This document shows, piece after piece, positions 7,634-16,307 of a stretch of 28,518 nt of DNA. A model generated the notes under the pieces. It saw only the letters and a list, made by a program, of their open reading frames with translations. It did no database searches and was not told the DNA's origin. Numbering within the stretch: position 1 is the stretch's first letter; each line of letters opens with the position of its first letter. The position numbers and the translations under genes are program-made. Source of the stretch: UBA4416 sp031539425 (GTDB lineage Bacteria > Bacteroidota > Bacteroidia > B-17B0 > Aurantibacillaceae); assembly GCA_031539425.1 (NCBI GenBank), contig JAVKLI010000068.1, forward strand, positions 1-28,518. The letters run 5' to 3'.

Positions 7634-8776
7634 TTATTTATGAGGAGTGGCAGCTTTTTTTATAATTATAACTCCTAATATAGCAGCTATTAAAGAGCTA
7701 AGCATAATAATAAGCTTACAATTGTTTATAATAGTTTCATTTTTAAATGCCAAAAGCGTAATAAAAATAGACATCGTAAAACCAATACCAGCTAAACAAG
7801 CTATACCAAAAAATTGAAGCCAATTAGTTTGATTAGGTAAGAATGCAATTTTTAATTTACTGGCAATATAGCTAAATAGAAATATACCTATAGGTTTGCC
7901 AAACACTAAACCCACCAATATACCAGTACAATAAGACGAATTAAATAAAGAGGTAATATCAATATTTAACTTTACAGCAGTATTTGCTAAAGCAAACAAG
8001 GGTAATATAATAAATGCAACAGGTTGATGTAGCCAAGCTTCTAATTTTGATGCAGGCGATGACTCGTTATTTTTATTTAAAACAGGAATTGTAAATGCAA
8101 GTAACACGCCTGCAATGCTAGCGTGTACACCAGAATGTAGCATACTATACCACATCATAAATCCAATAAAAAGATATACCGCTAAATATTTTACTTTAAA
8201 AAAGTTTACTATAATTAATAAAATAAAACAACCCATAGCAAATATTAAATACACCCAACTAATATCATTTGTATAACCAATTGCAATAACTATAATAGCT
8301 GCTAAATCATCTATAATGGCTAATGCTGTTAAAAAAACTTTAAGTTGAATTGGTACTGATGAGCCAAGTAATGATAATACGGCCGTTACAAAGGCTATAT
8401 CTGTAGCCATTGATATACCAAAGCCTGCCGAAAAATCTGTATTGATATTAAATAGTAAATAAAAACAAATTGGAACTAGCACTCCACCAATAGCCCCAAC
8501 TATTGGTAATAAGGCGCTTTTAATCTGTTTTAACTCGCCAATATATTTTTCCCTTTTTAATTCTAATCCAACTAATAAAAAAAAAAGAGTCATTAAGCCA
8601 TCGTTAATCCAATGTAATATAGATTGATTAAAAGCTGTAATATGCCAAGCGCTTTGATATTTAGTAGCAAAGGAACTATTTGCTAATATTAATGACACAG
8701 TAGCGCAAACAATCAGAAGAACACCCCCCGATTTTTTATTTTGAATATAGGCTTTAAATACTTTGGTAATTTTCAT
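7634..8776 (-). CDS. nhaA: NhaA-type Na+/H+ antiporter
   Basis: A 380-residue inner-membrane Na+/H+ antiporter with about eleven or twelve hydrophobic helices, a normal NhaA length. Key features are LMTLFFLLVGLELKRE (61-76), the discontinuous helix IV with T125-D126 in MATDIAFV, and the ion-binding aspartate pair D156-D157 in AIIDDLAA, matching D163/D164 of E. coli NhaA. The C-terminal half contains the KPIGIF stretch and the Cys-x-x-Gly-Ile-Gly-Phe-Thr-Met-Ser helix typical of the family. It extrudes Na+ or Li+ in exchange for protons and supports pH and salt homeostasis. It is the first gene of the nhaA-crcB-response-regulator operon. The upstream 211-base gap holds a terminator belonging to the neighbouring operon and a nine-base direct repeat. 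Confidence 0.96.
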   Translation of the reverse strand: MKITKVFKAYIQNKKSGGVLLIVCATVSLILANSSFATKYQSAWHITAFNQSILHWINDGLMTLFFLLVGLELKREKYIGELKQIKSALLPIVGAIGGVLVPICFYLLFNINTDFSAGFGISMATDIAFVTAVLSLLGSSVPIQLKVFLTALAIIDDLAAIIVIAIGYTNDISWVYLIFAMGCFILLIIVNFFKVKYLAVYLFIGFMMWYSMLHSGVHASIAGVLLAFTIPVLNKNNESSPASKLEAWLHQPVAFIILPLFALANTAVKLNIDITSLFNSSYCTGILVGLVFGKPIGIFLFSYIASKLKIAFLPNQTNWLQFFGIACLAGIGFTMSIFITLLAFKNETIINNCKLIIMLSSLIAAILGVIIIKKAATPHK

Positions 8777-8795
8777 GTGTTTAAAGCTTTAATCT

Positions 8796-8849
8796 AATAC
8801 TATAGTTATTGATTTTGTAAAATTATCTAATGATGCGGTAAATACTATA
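8796..8849 (-). repeat. Nine-base direct repeat upstream of nhaA
   Basis: The sequence aatactata occurs at 8796-8804 and again at 8841-8849, 45 bases apart, between nhaA and the terminator at 8925. The first copy is part of an 8-base palindrome (actatagt). It could be a regulator site, but in this AT-rich context chance is a fair explanation. The rest of 8777-8924 shows no gene. Confidence 0.2.
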
Positions 8850-8924
8850 CTTTTCATTATATGCTTTAAAAATATACATTAATGTAGAATAACTTGTCTG
8901 TATAACTTGTGAAATTAATTTTAC

Positions 8925-8962
8925 AAAAAAAACGCCTGACTGATTAGCCAAGCGTTTTTTTT
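8925..8962 (-). terminator. Rho-independent terminator of the T9SS cargo operon
   Basis: Read on the minus strand, eight A are followed by CGC-TTGGCT, loop AATC, AGTCAG-GCG and eight T. The stem has nine pairs, two of them G-U wobbles that exist only in the minus-strand RNA (they would be A-C mismatches in plus-strand RNA), plus flanking A-U pairs. It lies about 25 bases after the stop of the minus-strand gene ending at 8988, so it most likely ends that transcript. Confidence 0.82.
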
Positions 8963-8987
8963 TTGTTTAAAAATGTTGTTAAACAGT

Positions 8988-10967
8988 TTATTTAGCAATA
9001 GTAACCTTTTGAGTGGCTGAACCATCTTTAGTTACAATATAAATATTGTAAATACCATTAACAAAGGTTGAAGAGTTAATAGTTAAAGTATGATCTCCAG
9101 CATTTAATTCTTTTCCAACATTTGAGTAAACTAAGCTACCTAACATATTATATACTTTAATGGTAACAACATCAGCTTTCTTTAAATTTAAGTTTACAAA
9201 TACATCATCGGCCGCTGGGTTAGGGAATACAGAAAAATCAACTTTGTTTATTGTAACATTATTTTCATTTATACCAATATATTTTGGTTCTCCATTGGCT
9301 AATTGTTCATTATTAGCATTCATTATTTTATTGGTTTTTGCATTAATTAATAAAGCATTTGCGTTCATAAACCAAGCTCTATATGTAGCGGGTACTGTGT
9401 AAGTAAAGGTGTAAGAATATACACTACCATCGGTTAATGAAGGTGGTAAACTATTTGTCATACCTGTATAGCCGCCTACAATTTCACGAGCTACAAAATC
9501 ATAAATCATTTTACTACCTGGTACCGGGTTTCCAGCTGTGTTCCAATCAATGCCTGCACCTTTTAAAATATTACTACTACTACCGTTATAAGCGTTTGCT
9601 TGATTATAAGCGTTGTTCTGTACTTTATCTTCTGTAACTACTAAAGCTAACCTGTAATCTGAAGCATTTACGTTATCTGTTACTGAAATAGCCATAGTAA
9701 CAGTAGCTACTGCAGTTAAAACTCTGGTAGATTCATTAAAACTACTAGTTATACTAACATTACCAAGCCCAAAATTAGCTAGTGCTGTAGGTAATTCTGT
9801 AAATATTTGTGATGGGTCAATACCTGTTTTTCTATCTATGGTACAGCTTGGGTAACCACTAATTAAAGTTCCCATTCCTGTATTATAAGCAGCGTTAGTC
9901 ATAGCATCGTTATTATGTACGGCAACTAATACAGCTTTAGTTGGGTTTACTTTATGCATAGAATCCATATACACAGCTCCTCTAGGGCACCACTGACACC
10001 ACGTACCTGTTCCCTCTTCAATAAGAACTTTTTTAGATGGCCAAAATGAATACCCTGTATAAGAACTCTTTAAAGTATCATTATTTGCATATGCATCTCC
10101 ACTTATTTTTGCCCAAACTTTTATTGGAAAAATACCTGGACTTGGAATTGTAACCATAGGTGAGTTAACTGTAAAAGCATAAGTTTGGTTATACGTTAAG
10201 TTACCTGTGTTAATTGGGTAATTAACCACAGCACCGTTATTAAATACATAACTAATAGTAGCACTAGTTACTGTATTTAAACCTTTATTGGTTATTACAC
10301 CCCCTACTAGTTTATTAGTTCCTGTGGATCCAAACATATTTTGACCAGCGTCTGAAGTTAATGAGGTTAATTGTAAATCATTTGATAAGGGAACAGCAAT
10401 TTTAACGTTATCAAGTAATAGTATAAATTTATCTACTGAATTATCAACAAAAGCAACAGTAACTTGCTGATTAGAATAGCTATTTAAGCTTAAAACTCGA
10501 GTTATAAAAGTTGTTCCTTGTTCCCCTGGATTACTATATATAGTTGTGTAATTAGCTACTGCAGTAGTGGTGCCAATAGTTATTTTAACTTGATAAGCTT
10601 CTGCATCTGCAGCGTTTCCTGAAAGACTTCTAGCATCCCACTCCAGTATTGTTCCTGGGAGAACAGTAAAAGTTGGTAAATACAACCAATCTTTTGCTGT
10701 ACCAACTGGACTGTACCATGAGGTAGAAAATAAAGCAATATTTGTTTGGGATGTTCTTGCTGATATCCAAGCATTTGCACCAAAATTTAAACCCATATTA
10801 GCAGTTATATTTGGATCTGGGGTTAGTCCATCGCCATTCCACTGCATAAAATCAGTAGGTAATGCGGGGGTAACTAAGCTGTTAAAATCATTTGAGTAAA
10901 TAATAGTTTGAGCAAACGAACTGTTTATAGCTAATACTATTGTTAGTGAGAAAATTAGTTTTTTCAT
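8988..10967 (-). CDS. T9SS-secreted protein with choice-of-anchor J and Omp28-like domains
   Basis: A 659-residue cargo protein of the type IX secretion system. In order: signal peptide (1-20, SFAQ), a jelly-roll choice-of-anchor J/cleaved-adhesin domain (about 22-190, with WLYLPTF and LLLDNVKI), a beta-sandwich linker (about 195-305), an Omp28-related thioredoxin-like domain beginning at KVLIEEGTGTWCQWCPRG (313-330, C324 and C327), and a T9SS type A sorting domain (about 575-659: FSVFPNPAADDV, GIYNIYIV, ending KVTIAK). The sorting domain directs export through the T9SS translocon and surface attachment or release. It lies 22 bases after another T9SS cargo gene and just beyond porV. A surface thiol-disulfide activity is possible from the CxxC, but the substrate is unknown. 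Confidence 0.92.
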   Translation of the reverse strand: MKKLIFSLTIVLAINSSFAQTIIYSNDFNSLVTPALPTDFMQWNGDGLTPDPNITANMGLNFGANAWISARTSQTNIALFSTSWYSPVGTAKDWLYLPTFTVLPGTILEWDARSLSGNAADAEAYQVKITIGTTTAVANYTTIYSNPGEQGTTFITRVLSLNSYSNQQVTVAFVDNSVDKFILLLDNVKIAVPLSNDLQLTSLTSDAGQNMFGSTGTNKLVGGVITNKGLNTVTSATISYVFNNGAVVNYPINTGNLTYNQTYAFTVNSPMVTIPSPGIFPIKVWAKISGDAYANNDTLKSSYTGYSFWPSKKVLIEEGTGTWCQWCPRGAVYMDSMHKVNPTKAVLVAVHNNDAMTNAAYNTGMGTLISGYPSCTIDRKTGIDPSQIFTELPTALANFGLGNVSITSSFNESTRVLTAVATVTMAISVTDNVNASDYRLALVVTEDKVQNNAYNQANAYNGSSSNILKGAGIDWNTAGNPVPGSKMIYDFVAREIVGGYTGMTNSLPPSLTDGSVYSYTFTYTVPATYRAWFMNANALLINAKTNKIMNANNEQLANGEPKYIGINENNVTINKVDFSVFPNPAADDVFVNLNLKKADVVTIKVYNMLGSLVYSNVGKELNAGDHTLTINSSTFVNGIYNIYIVTKDGSATQKVTIAK

Positions 10968-10989
10968 TGTTAGGTTTTTATTTTTAGGG

Positions 10990-11709
10990 TTATTTGTTTA
11001 TGATGATTGTTTTGGTAGTTTTTAAATTATTGCTTGTAATATGAGTATAATAGAGTCCGTTTTTTAAATTGCTTACATTTAGTGTTCTTGTAGTTGAAGT
11101 GCCATTATATTCTAAAACTTGTGTATCTAGTATTTGCCCCATTTTATTATAAATAGTTACTTTAACTGGTTTTTTATTATTTTGAATATCCAATTTAACC
11201 TCATCTCCATTACTTGGGTTTGGGTAAAATTCTGATGTAGCTAGTGTGTTTAATTTATTTTCATTTATTCCGACTGGCGTAACAGAATAAACTAATACAA
11301 TTGTAAGGCTTTCATTTATATTGGTAGTATTTTCTATTTTGTAAGTTACTGTAGAGTTATTAACTAATTCTGTATGATACACCATTAAATCTGTAGCAGC
11401 AATTGAGCTAAAAATTTTAGCTACAGTATGGGTAGATGGAGGATAACAATCAGTTCCCAAACAAAAATGATCTTCTGAGCCATTTGTTAAATTGATGTAA
11501 TCTTTTGTTGTTTTATAAGTATTGGTATTAGCTACTGAAATTTTAAATTTAGTGCTAACTTCTGTATTGAGTGTGCAAGTAACAGATATAGTTTGGTTGT
11601 TAGATACAGGTGCAGTATTAGTACCTGTTGTAATAACTGAAACAGTTATTTGTGCTGAAGCTATTAAACATATTGTGACTAAACTTAAAGTTAAAATACA
11701 CTTTTTCAT
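10990..11709 (-). CDS. Small T9SS-sorted secreted protein
   Basis: A 239-residue exported protein with a signal peptide (1-20, ASAQ), one beta-rich domain (about 22-145) and a T9SS type A sorting domain (about 158-239: SEFYPNPSNGDEV, NLKNGLYY, ending TIIINK). The middle domain has a Cys pair in DHFCLGTDCYPPS (C83 and C88), a motif seen in several small T9SS cargo proteins of unknown function, plus C45. No enzymatic motif is visible. It is the first gene of a two-gene cargo operon, with a good promoter candidate at 11736-11767, and is followed after 22 bases by the larger Omp28-domain cargo gene. Paired expression suggests the two products act together at the cell surface, which is inference. 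Confidence 0.88.
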   Translation of the reverse strand: MKKCILTLSLVTICLIASAQITVSVITTGTNTAPVSNNQTISVTCTLNTEVSTKFKISVANTNTYKTTKDYINLTNGSEDHFCLGTDCYPPSTHTVAKIFSSIAATDLMVYHTELVNNSTVTYKIENTTNINESLTIVLVYSVTPVGINENKLNTLATSEFYPNPSNGDEVKLDIQNNKKPVKVTIYNKMGQILDTQVLEYNGTSTTRTLNVSNLKNGLYYTHITSNNLKTTKTIIINK

Positions 11710-11735
11710 TTGTTAAAAATTATAAATTGATTTAA

Positions 11736-11767
11736 CAATTATAATGTATAAATATTATAAAACCAAA
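11736..11767 (-). promoter_or_regulatory. Candidate promoter of the T9SS cargo operon
   Basis: On the minus strand TTTG (11767-11764), a 20-base spacer and TATAATTG (11743-11736) give a perfect -33 box and a seven-of-eight -7 box of the Bacteroidota consensus. The predicted start near 11729 leaves a leader of about 20 bases before the ATG at 11709. It separates the cargo operon from porV. Confidence 0.5.
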
Positions 11768-11800
11768 AAAAGTGTTAATTTTTTTTTCAACATATTAACA
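11765..11800 (-). terminator. Possible AT-rich terminator after porV
   Basis: Seventeen bases after the porV stop, the minus strand reads TGTTAAT (11800-11794), a 14-base loop, ATTAACA (11779-11773), one C and seven T. The perfect seven-base stem followed by a U tract fits an intrinsic terminator, but the stem is mostly A-U and weak. Its T tract runs into the -33 box of the next promoter. Confidence 0.4.
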
Positions 11801-11816
11801 TCTAAACATTAAAGGT

Positions 11817-13031
11817 TTAGTTTTTTTTATCGTCTGTAAGTAAATAGGTTAAAGAAAACCTCATTGTATTTTCTAAAGGATTACGTTGGCTAGTGGCAAT
11901 TAAATAAGCCATATCAAAGGTAAAGGAGCTGTACTTTAACCCTAAGCCTAGGGTAACATATTGTCTATTACCTTTAGTTGGTGCTTCATAAAAATAGCCT
12001 GCCCTAACACCTAACATTTTTGGTTTGCCGTACCAGTATTCCATACCAAAATTAAAAATATACTCTTTAAATTCCTCTTCAAATCCGCCTGGTGCATCAT
12101 TAAATGATTGTATTATTCCTGATAGCACGTCTACGTTTCTGTTATCTTTACCTGATGCTATCACTAATTGATTAGTAACCGGATTAAGTGAGTCTTCACC
12201 GTTAATCTTTTTATAGTAAACTGGATTAGTTGGCACTAATAATTTATTTACATCTAAATAAAAACTTACAGTATTGTAATCATCAATAAATAAATCTAAT
12301 CCACCGCCTAGTCTTAAATTTGTAGGAATAAAATCTTTACTAACTCCATATTGAACTTTGTTTCCAATATTGTTAATAGATAGCCCCGCTTTTACTTCAC
12401 CATTTTTATCACCTAATTTAAGTTTTGGGGAATGGTAATAAGCTCCAAATCCTGCAGAAATTGCTTCTCCGGCTTGGGTTGACTGTCCGTTTGTAACAAC
12501 TCCTCCTGTTAAGTTTGATCGAACGTAACCTAACGTGGCTCCAAAAGATAAATACTCATTAGCTTTAAGTGAGTAGGCTACATCAAGGCTAAATTCGTTT
12601 GGTCTAAATTGCCCAGTAGCTGTACCTTGCATATCTGTAAAAATTATATTACCTAAAGAAAAATATTTTAAGGCAGCGCCTATGGCTTGTTTTTTATCTA
12701 TTTTGTAATGTGCATTTAAATAATAAAAATAAATATCCGTTACTAATGTTTTCAACCATGGGGATACAGAGATAGCTGCCGATCCTTGTTCTTTAATAAA
12801 AGCTAACTTGGCTGGGTTCCAATGAATACTGTTGGCATCTGGGGTAGTTGCTGCTCCTACATCACCCATACCACCTTGGCACGCATCGGGCGAAATCATT
12901 AAAAAAGGTACAGCTGTGGTTACCGTATTGAGCTTTTTTGCTAATTCACGTGTTGTTGTTAAATTAGTAGTTTGAGAGATTAAAAAAAAGGACTGTAAAC
13001 AAAGTACACTAAGTAGTTTAAATTGATTCAT
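11817..13031 (-). CDS. porV: T9SS outer-membrane protein PorV (LptO)
   Basis: A 404-residue FadL-like outer-membrane barrel protein required for type IX secretion, where it carries cargo from the translocon to the PorU sortase. After a signal peptide (1-20) comes the family hallmark at 41-78: VPFLMISPDACQGGMGD, GAATTPDANS and IHWNPAKLAF. The C-terminus carries YVTLGLGLKYSSFTFDMAYL and NPLENTMRFSLTYL, typical terminal strands. The length is usual for PorV. In many Bacteroidota porV follows porU; here it is instead the last gene after an Omp28-like lipoprotein (59-base gap), a predicted barrel and a TlpA protein. The following two genes encode T9SS cargo, which fits the role. Confidence 0.93.
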   Translation of the reverse strand: MNQFKLLSVLCLQSFFLISQTTNLTTTRELAKKLNTVTTAVPFLMISPDACQGGMGDVGAATTPDANSIHWNPAKLAFIKEQGSAAISVSPWLKTLVTDIYFYYLNAHYKIDKKQAIGAALKYFSLGNIIFTDMQGTATGQFRPNEFSLDVAYSLKANEYLSFGATLGYVRSNLTGGVVTNGQSTQAGEAISAGFGAYYHSPKLKLGDKNGEVKAGLSINNIGNKVQYGVSKDFIPTNLRLGGGLDLFIDDYNTVSFYLDVNKLLVPTNPVYYKKINGEDSLNPVTNQLVIASGKDNRNVDVLSGIIQSFNDAPGGFEEEFKEYIFNFGMEYWYGKPKMLGVRAGYFYEAPTKGNRQYVTLGLGLKYSSFTFDMAYLIATSQRNPLENTMRFSLTYLLTDDKKN

Positions 13032-13090
13032 GTATTTTATATTAAATGATGGAGCTAAAACTAAATGAATAAGAGATACGTTTTCAGTTT

Positions 13091-13981
13091 TTAATATAAT
13101 TTAACTTCCTCGGCTTGAAGTATTTCCATGTGCTTTGTACTGCTGGTTTTAGCATCATATATAAAACAAATTAAATAACAATTTAAAGGTTTAATATTTG
13201 GTATGGTTGATTTTAAATCCACTTTAAAAGTAGGAATTGTAATTTTAGATAATTCGTTTACAGCACTGCCACCCGGAAAAACTGGAACTCCCCAAATATC
13301 AGATACGTTAGCCCTAAGCACATGTTGAAATACATAATCGGGGTTAATTTGATTTGATGAAGGAAGCCGGTAATCTAGTTGTTCGGCTACAATTTTATTT
13401 TCTGATAATAGTGCCACAACTTTATAGCTTGATGAGTTAAAACCCTTTGATGTAACATCAATGGTTGCATCTATGGTGAGTGTACTATTTGTTGTATCAA
13501 TAGATTTGGTAATTTTTAATAAAAATTCGGCGGGTTTTTTCATCAAGGTTATAGCGTCTGCTTGCCAATTAGGCCATTTTTTAATATGGGCTTGGGAGCC
13601 TTTAGGAAAATCAATTCTACTAACTAATCCATTTGGGTTACCAGCTGATGAATTTTCAAATTTATCGTCATACGCATTACCTGCAGCGCAGGTTAAATTT
13701 GTAGGCTGGTCTGTTTTTACTTTAGTAAAATAACCAGCATGTACTGCTAAAGCAACAATATTGTTAGGATATTTTTTAGCTATTTTTTCAAGCTCATCAG
13801 CAGCTGCAGGACAATTACCACATGAGTGGCCGGTGTAATCTTCTATTAAAACTTTTCTATCTGTTAGTCCGTTTATAGAACTTAGATTTCTCACATCATT
13901 TGGAGCTTTATCGCATGATGTTATGAATATTACTAAACCTGTTATTAAACTACTAATAAATGAGCTTGTGTATGTTTTCAT
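13091..13981 (-). CDS. Omp28-related lipoprotein with thioredoxin-like CxxC
   Basis: A 296-residue exported protein. The N-terminus has a hydrophobic segment (about 8-20) ending in FITSC at C23, a plausible relaxed Bacteroidota lipobox, so it is probably a lipoprotein. From KVLIEDYTGHSCGNCP (43-58) onward it matches the Omp28-related thioredoxin-like domain, with C54 and C57 as the redox pair and the following helix containing ELEKIAKKYP. The C-terminal half is a beta-rich region without recognised motifs. The same opening (KVLIE-x-x-TG-x-x-C-x-x-C-P) appears in the T9SS cargo encoded at 8988-10967. It lies 11 bases after the barrel gene and 59 before porV. Partner and substrate are unknown. 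Confidence 0.85.
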   Translation of the reverse strand: MKTYTSSFISSLITGLVIFITSCDKAPNDVRNLSSINGLTDRKVLIEDYTGHSCGNCPAAADELEKIAKKYPNNIVALAVHAGYFTKVKTDQPTNLTCAAGNAYDDKFENSSAGNPNGLVSRIDFPKGSQAHIKKWPNWQADAITLMKKPAEFLLKITKSIDTTNSTLTIDATIDVTSKGFNSSSYKVVALLSENKIVAEQLDYRLPSSNQINPDYVFQHVLRANVSDIWGVPVFPGGSAVNELSKITIPTFKVDLKSTIPNIKPLNCYLICFIYDAKTSSTKHMEILQAEEVKLY

Positions 13982-13992
13982 AAATTATAAAA

Positions 13993-15777
13993 TTAAAAAC
14001 TGGTTGATATAGTTAAAGAAATGGCATTGGCTGCGGGTACAAATCGACAAACGCCACCTGCACAAAAAATACCGGCTCTTTGTCTTCCGTAACTTAATGT
14101 AATGCGAGTGGGTCCATTAATATAACCGGCACTGGTGTAGTAGTAGTGTAGCGCATTAGGGCTTATTAAATCTGTTATAAAATCTTTTTTGGTATTAAAC
14201 TGATCAGCTAAAACAAAAAACCAATGCGTATTTGGGGTCCATTCTATAAGGGCTGTATACCAATTACCGGTATTGTTATGGGTGTTTAAAACGAATTTAT
14301 TATTTACCTCTATATATTTAGAGGTACCATAATCGTAGTCACCAATAAAGGCTTGTGTTTCAAATCGAATAGCGCTACCTGGTTTGTATTTATAGGTTAC
14401 ATCAATTACCCCAATAAATGAAGATACATCGGGGTATAACCCTTTACTTGGCGTAGCGTACTGCACAATACTTTGGTTTAAGTATTGATAGCCTATTAGA
14501 GTTGTAAATTTTAATTGTTTGGATAGTTTACGGGTAAATTCTATGTTAATATCATGAAACATGGTTTTACCGATGTTTGGTAATTTAAAATTAAAAGGTA
14601 AAATTCCATAATCAGAATATCTAACATTATACTCTAATTTTTTAGAAGAATCTGCTCCACTTGGATTTAAGCCAATTGTATCTACTGCATAAAATGTGGA
14701 AGCATTAATGGTAATATCGGAACCATATTGCCCACCAAGTTTTGAGCCTTTTGGTAATTTAATTTGAAATTCGGCAGCACCGCCTATTTCTCCATTAGGT
14801 TGAGAGGCGTATGGGTAGTAGGCTGCCATCATATAGGTATGTGGCTTGGATAGGGCTGGTAAATAATTTACCATTGCTAACATTCCAGATTGATTACGGT
14901 CACTCCTATAACTCATATTATTAATATACTTTCCGCTAATCATTGCAGACAGACCTTCTTTTGCATAAGAAATTGAGGTAAATGCGCCTTGGCCTTCGTT
15001 ATACGACATGTTATTTTGAAAAGATGGATCCTGAGATTTTTGGGCATATTCAGCAAAAAAATCTAAACCCTCTTCTATAATTTTTATTCTACCCGAATAT
15101 ATTCCTACGTTTTTAGGCAATATATAGGTAGGATTTGCATCTTCTTGATATTTACTTACTAAGTTTCCACCTAAAATGATTTTAGGTTTAAGTTTTTGAG
15201 AAGTGGCAGAATCTAATAAATCATTTATTACTACTTCGCCATCAACCCCTCTAATAATGCCATCGGTGGTGCCCATGAGTACACGTTGCCTACCTTGAAA
15301 TCCTTTTAGGGTAATACCTTTGTAGGGCATAACTGCTACTTTAATACCTTCTACTGCATTATCAAACAATAAGCCTCTATCTTCGTAAGCTCTAAAAACC
15401 ATACCGCTTCCAAACTGATCATAAAAATTACCAATGGTTATGTCTATTAAATCATTTTTGTATCGAGCAAATTTATATGGTACACCTGACCCATCATAGC
15501 TTGGATAACCTAATAATACAGGTGTATAGCTTTCAAAACGAGCGCCGGCAGAAAAATTTCCATTAATATAATTTAAATTTCCAAAGGTATTTGCCCTAAA
15601 TACTTTAGTAATTACTTTTTCTGTACCAATGGCTGTATCTTTAAAATAATAAGCAGCATCTGTTTGAAAATTACCAGTGATAGATTGTCCATTTTGAGAT
15701 AATGCTTGAAGACTCATGCAACATAATAAACATACATTGCTTAGTTTATAAATATTTTTGAATAAGAATAAATTCAT
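13993..15777 (-). CDS. Predicted outer-membrane beta-barrel protein, DUF6029-like
   Basis: A 594-residue exported protein that looks like an outer-membrane barrel: signal peptide (about 1-28, ALSQ), repeated alternating beta strands rich in aromatic and Gly residues, and a C-terminal strand ending in Phe (ISLTISTSF). The segment IGNFYDQFGSGMVFRAYEDRG (115-134, then LLFDNAVEGI) resembles a conserved block of the DUF6029 family; I am moderately sure of that name and very sure of the barrel character. Its ATG overlaps the stop of the TlpA gene by one base (15777), so the two are translationally coupled, and the Omp28-like gene follows 11 bases after its stop. It may be the membrane partner of the two thioredoxin-like proteins. 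Function unknown. Confidence 0.75.
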   Translation of the reverse strand: MNLFLFKNIYKLSNVCLLCCMSLQALSQNGQSITGNFQTDAAYYFKDTAIGTEKVITKVFRANTFGNLNYINGNFSAGARFESYTPVLLGYPSYDGSGVPYKFARYKNDLIDITIGNFYDQFGSGMVFRAYEDRGLLFDNAVEGIKVAVMPYKGITLKGFQGRQRVLMGTTDGIIRGVDGEVVINDLLDSATSQKLKPKIILGGNLVSKYQEDANPTYILPKNVGIYSGRIKIIEEGLDFFAEYAQKSQDPSFQNNMSYNEGQGAFTSISYAKEGLSAMISGKYINNMSYRSDRNQSGMLAMVNYLPALSKPHTYMMAAYYPYASQPNGEIGGAAEFQIKLPKGSKLGGQYGSDITINASTFYAVDTIGLNPSGADSSKKLEYNVRYSDYGILPFNFKLPNIGKTMFHDINIEFTRKLSKQLKFTTLIGYQYLNQSIVQYATPSKGLYPDVSSFIGVIDVTYKYKPGSAIRFETQAFIGDYDYGTSKYIEVNNKFVLNTHNNTGNWYTALIEWTPNTHWFFVLADQFNTKKDFITDLISPNALHYYYTSAGYINGPTRITLSYGRQRAGIFCAGGVCRFVPAANAISLTISTSF

Positions 15778-16292
15778 TAGTGTTTAATAGTTTCGCCTTT
15801 TGCTATTTGTTTTACATTTTCAAATAAGATATCTTCATCGCCTTCTGAGTATGAGTTATGATTCCATACAATATTGCCATTGCCATCAATTAAAAAAGTA
15901 TGTGGAACGTTATTCACATTCATAGCTCTTTTAAAATCTTGATTTTCATCAATGTATACATCATATTTCCAACCTTTTACTTTAACATCTGTAACTACTT
16001 TACCTGAACTCCTAGCATCATCAATAGAAATGGCAATTAGTTTAACTCCAGTTTCTTTTACTAAGTTTTCAAATTCTTCATGTATGGCATCTAATTCTTT
16101 TTTGCAAGGTTTACACCATGTAGCCCAAAAGCTAATAATAATAGGCTTTCCGTTATTTGTAAATGTACTTGAACTAACCATAGTACCATCCAATTTTTTA
16201 ATTTTTGTGTTTGGAATTTTTTTACCGCCTTCTTGAGAAAAGCTACACAAAAAGCTTAATAATAGGGTTGTCAATGCAATTTGAAATTTCAT
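15777..16292 (-). CDS. TlpA-family periplasmic thiol-disulfide oxidoreductase
   Basis: A 171-residue single-domain thioredoxin-fold protein with a signal peptide (1-20, SFSQ) and active site WATWCKPCKKE (56-66), C60 and C63. The cis-Pro loop is NNVPHTFLIDGNGNIVW. It resembles TlpA/ResA proteins that reduce disulfides outside the cytoplasm, and its length is normal. Its stop codon overlaps the start of the DUF6029-like barrel gene by one base, and it begins 15 bases after the thioesterase stop. With the Omp28-like lipoprotein two genes later, this gives two predicted redox proteins in the porV operon; maintenance of envelope or T9SS disulfides is a reasonable but unproven inference. Confidence 0.92.
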   Translation of the reverse strand: MKFQIALTTLLLSFLCSFSQEGGKKIPNTKIKKLDGTMVSSSTFTNNGKPIIISFWATWCKPCKKELDAIHEEFENLVKETGVKLIAISIDDARSSGKVVTDVKVKGWKYDVYIDENQDFKRAMNVNNVPHTFLIDGNGNIVWNHNSYSEGDEDILFENVKQIAKGETIKH

Positions 16293-16307
16293 AAGTGTTG
16301 ATTTTAG

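Noticed and set aside
8777..8987. Fluoride riboswitch or small RNA upstream of nhaA-crcB
   Set aside because: I could not find the conserved fluoride-aptamer pattern; the only solid structure is the terminator at 8925-8962, which belongs to the neighbouring cargo operon.
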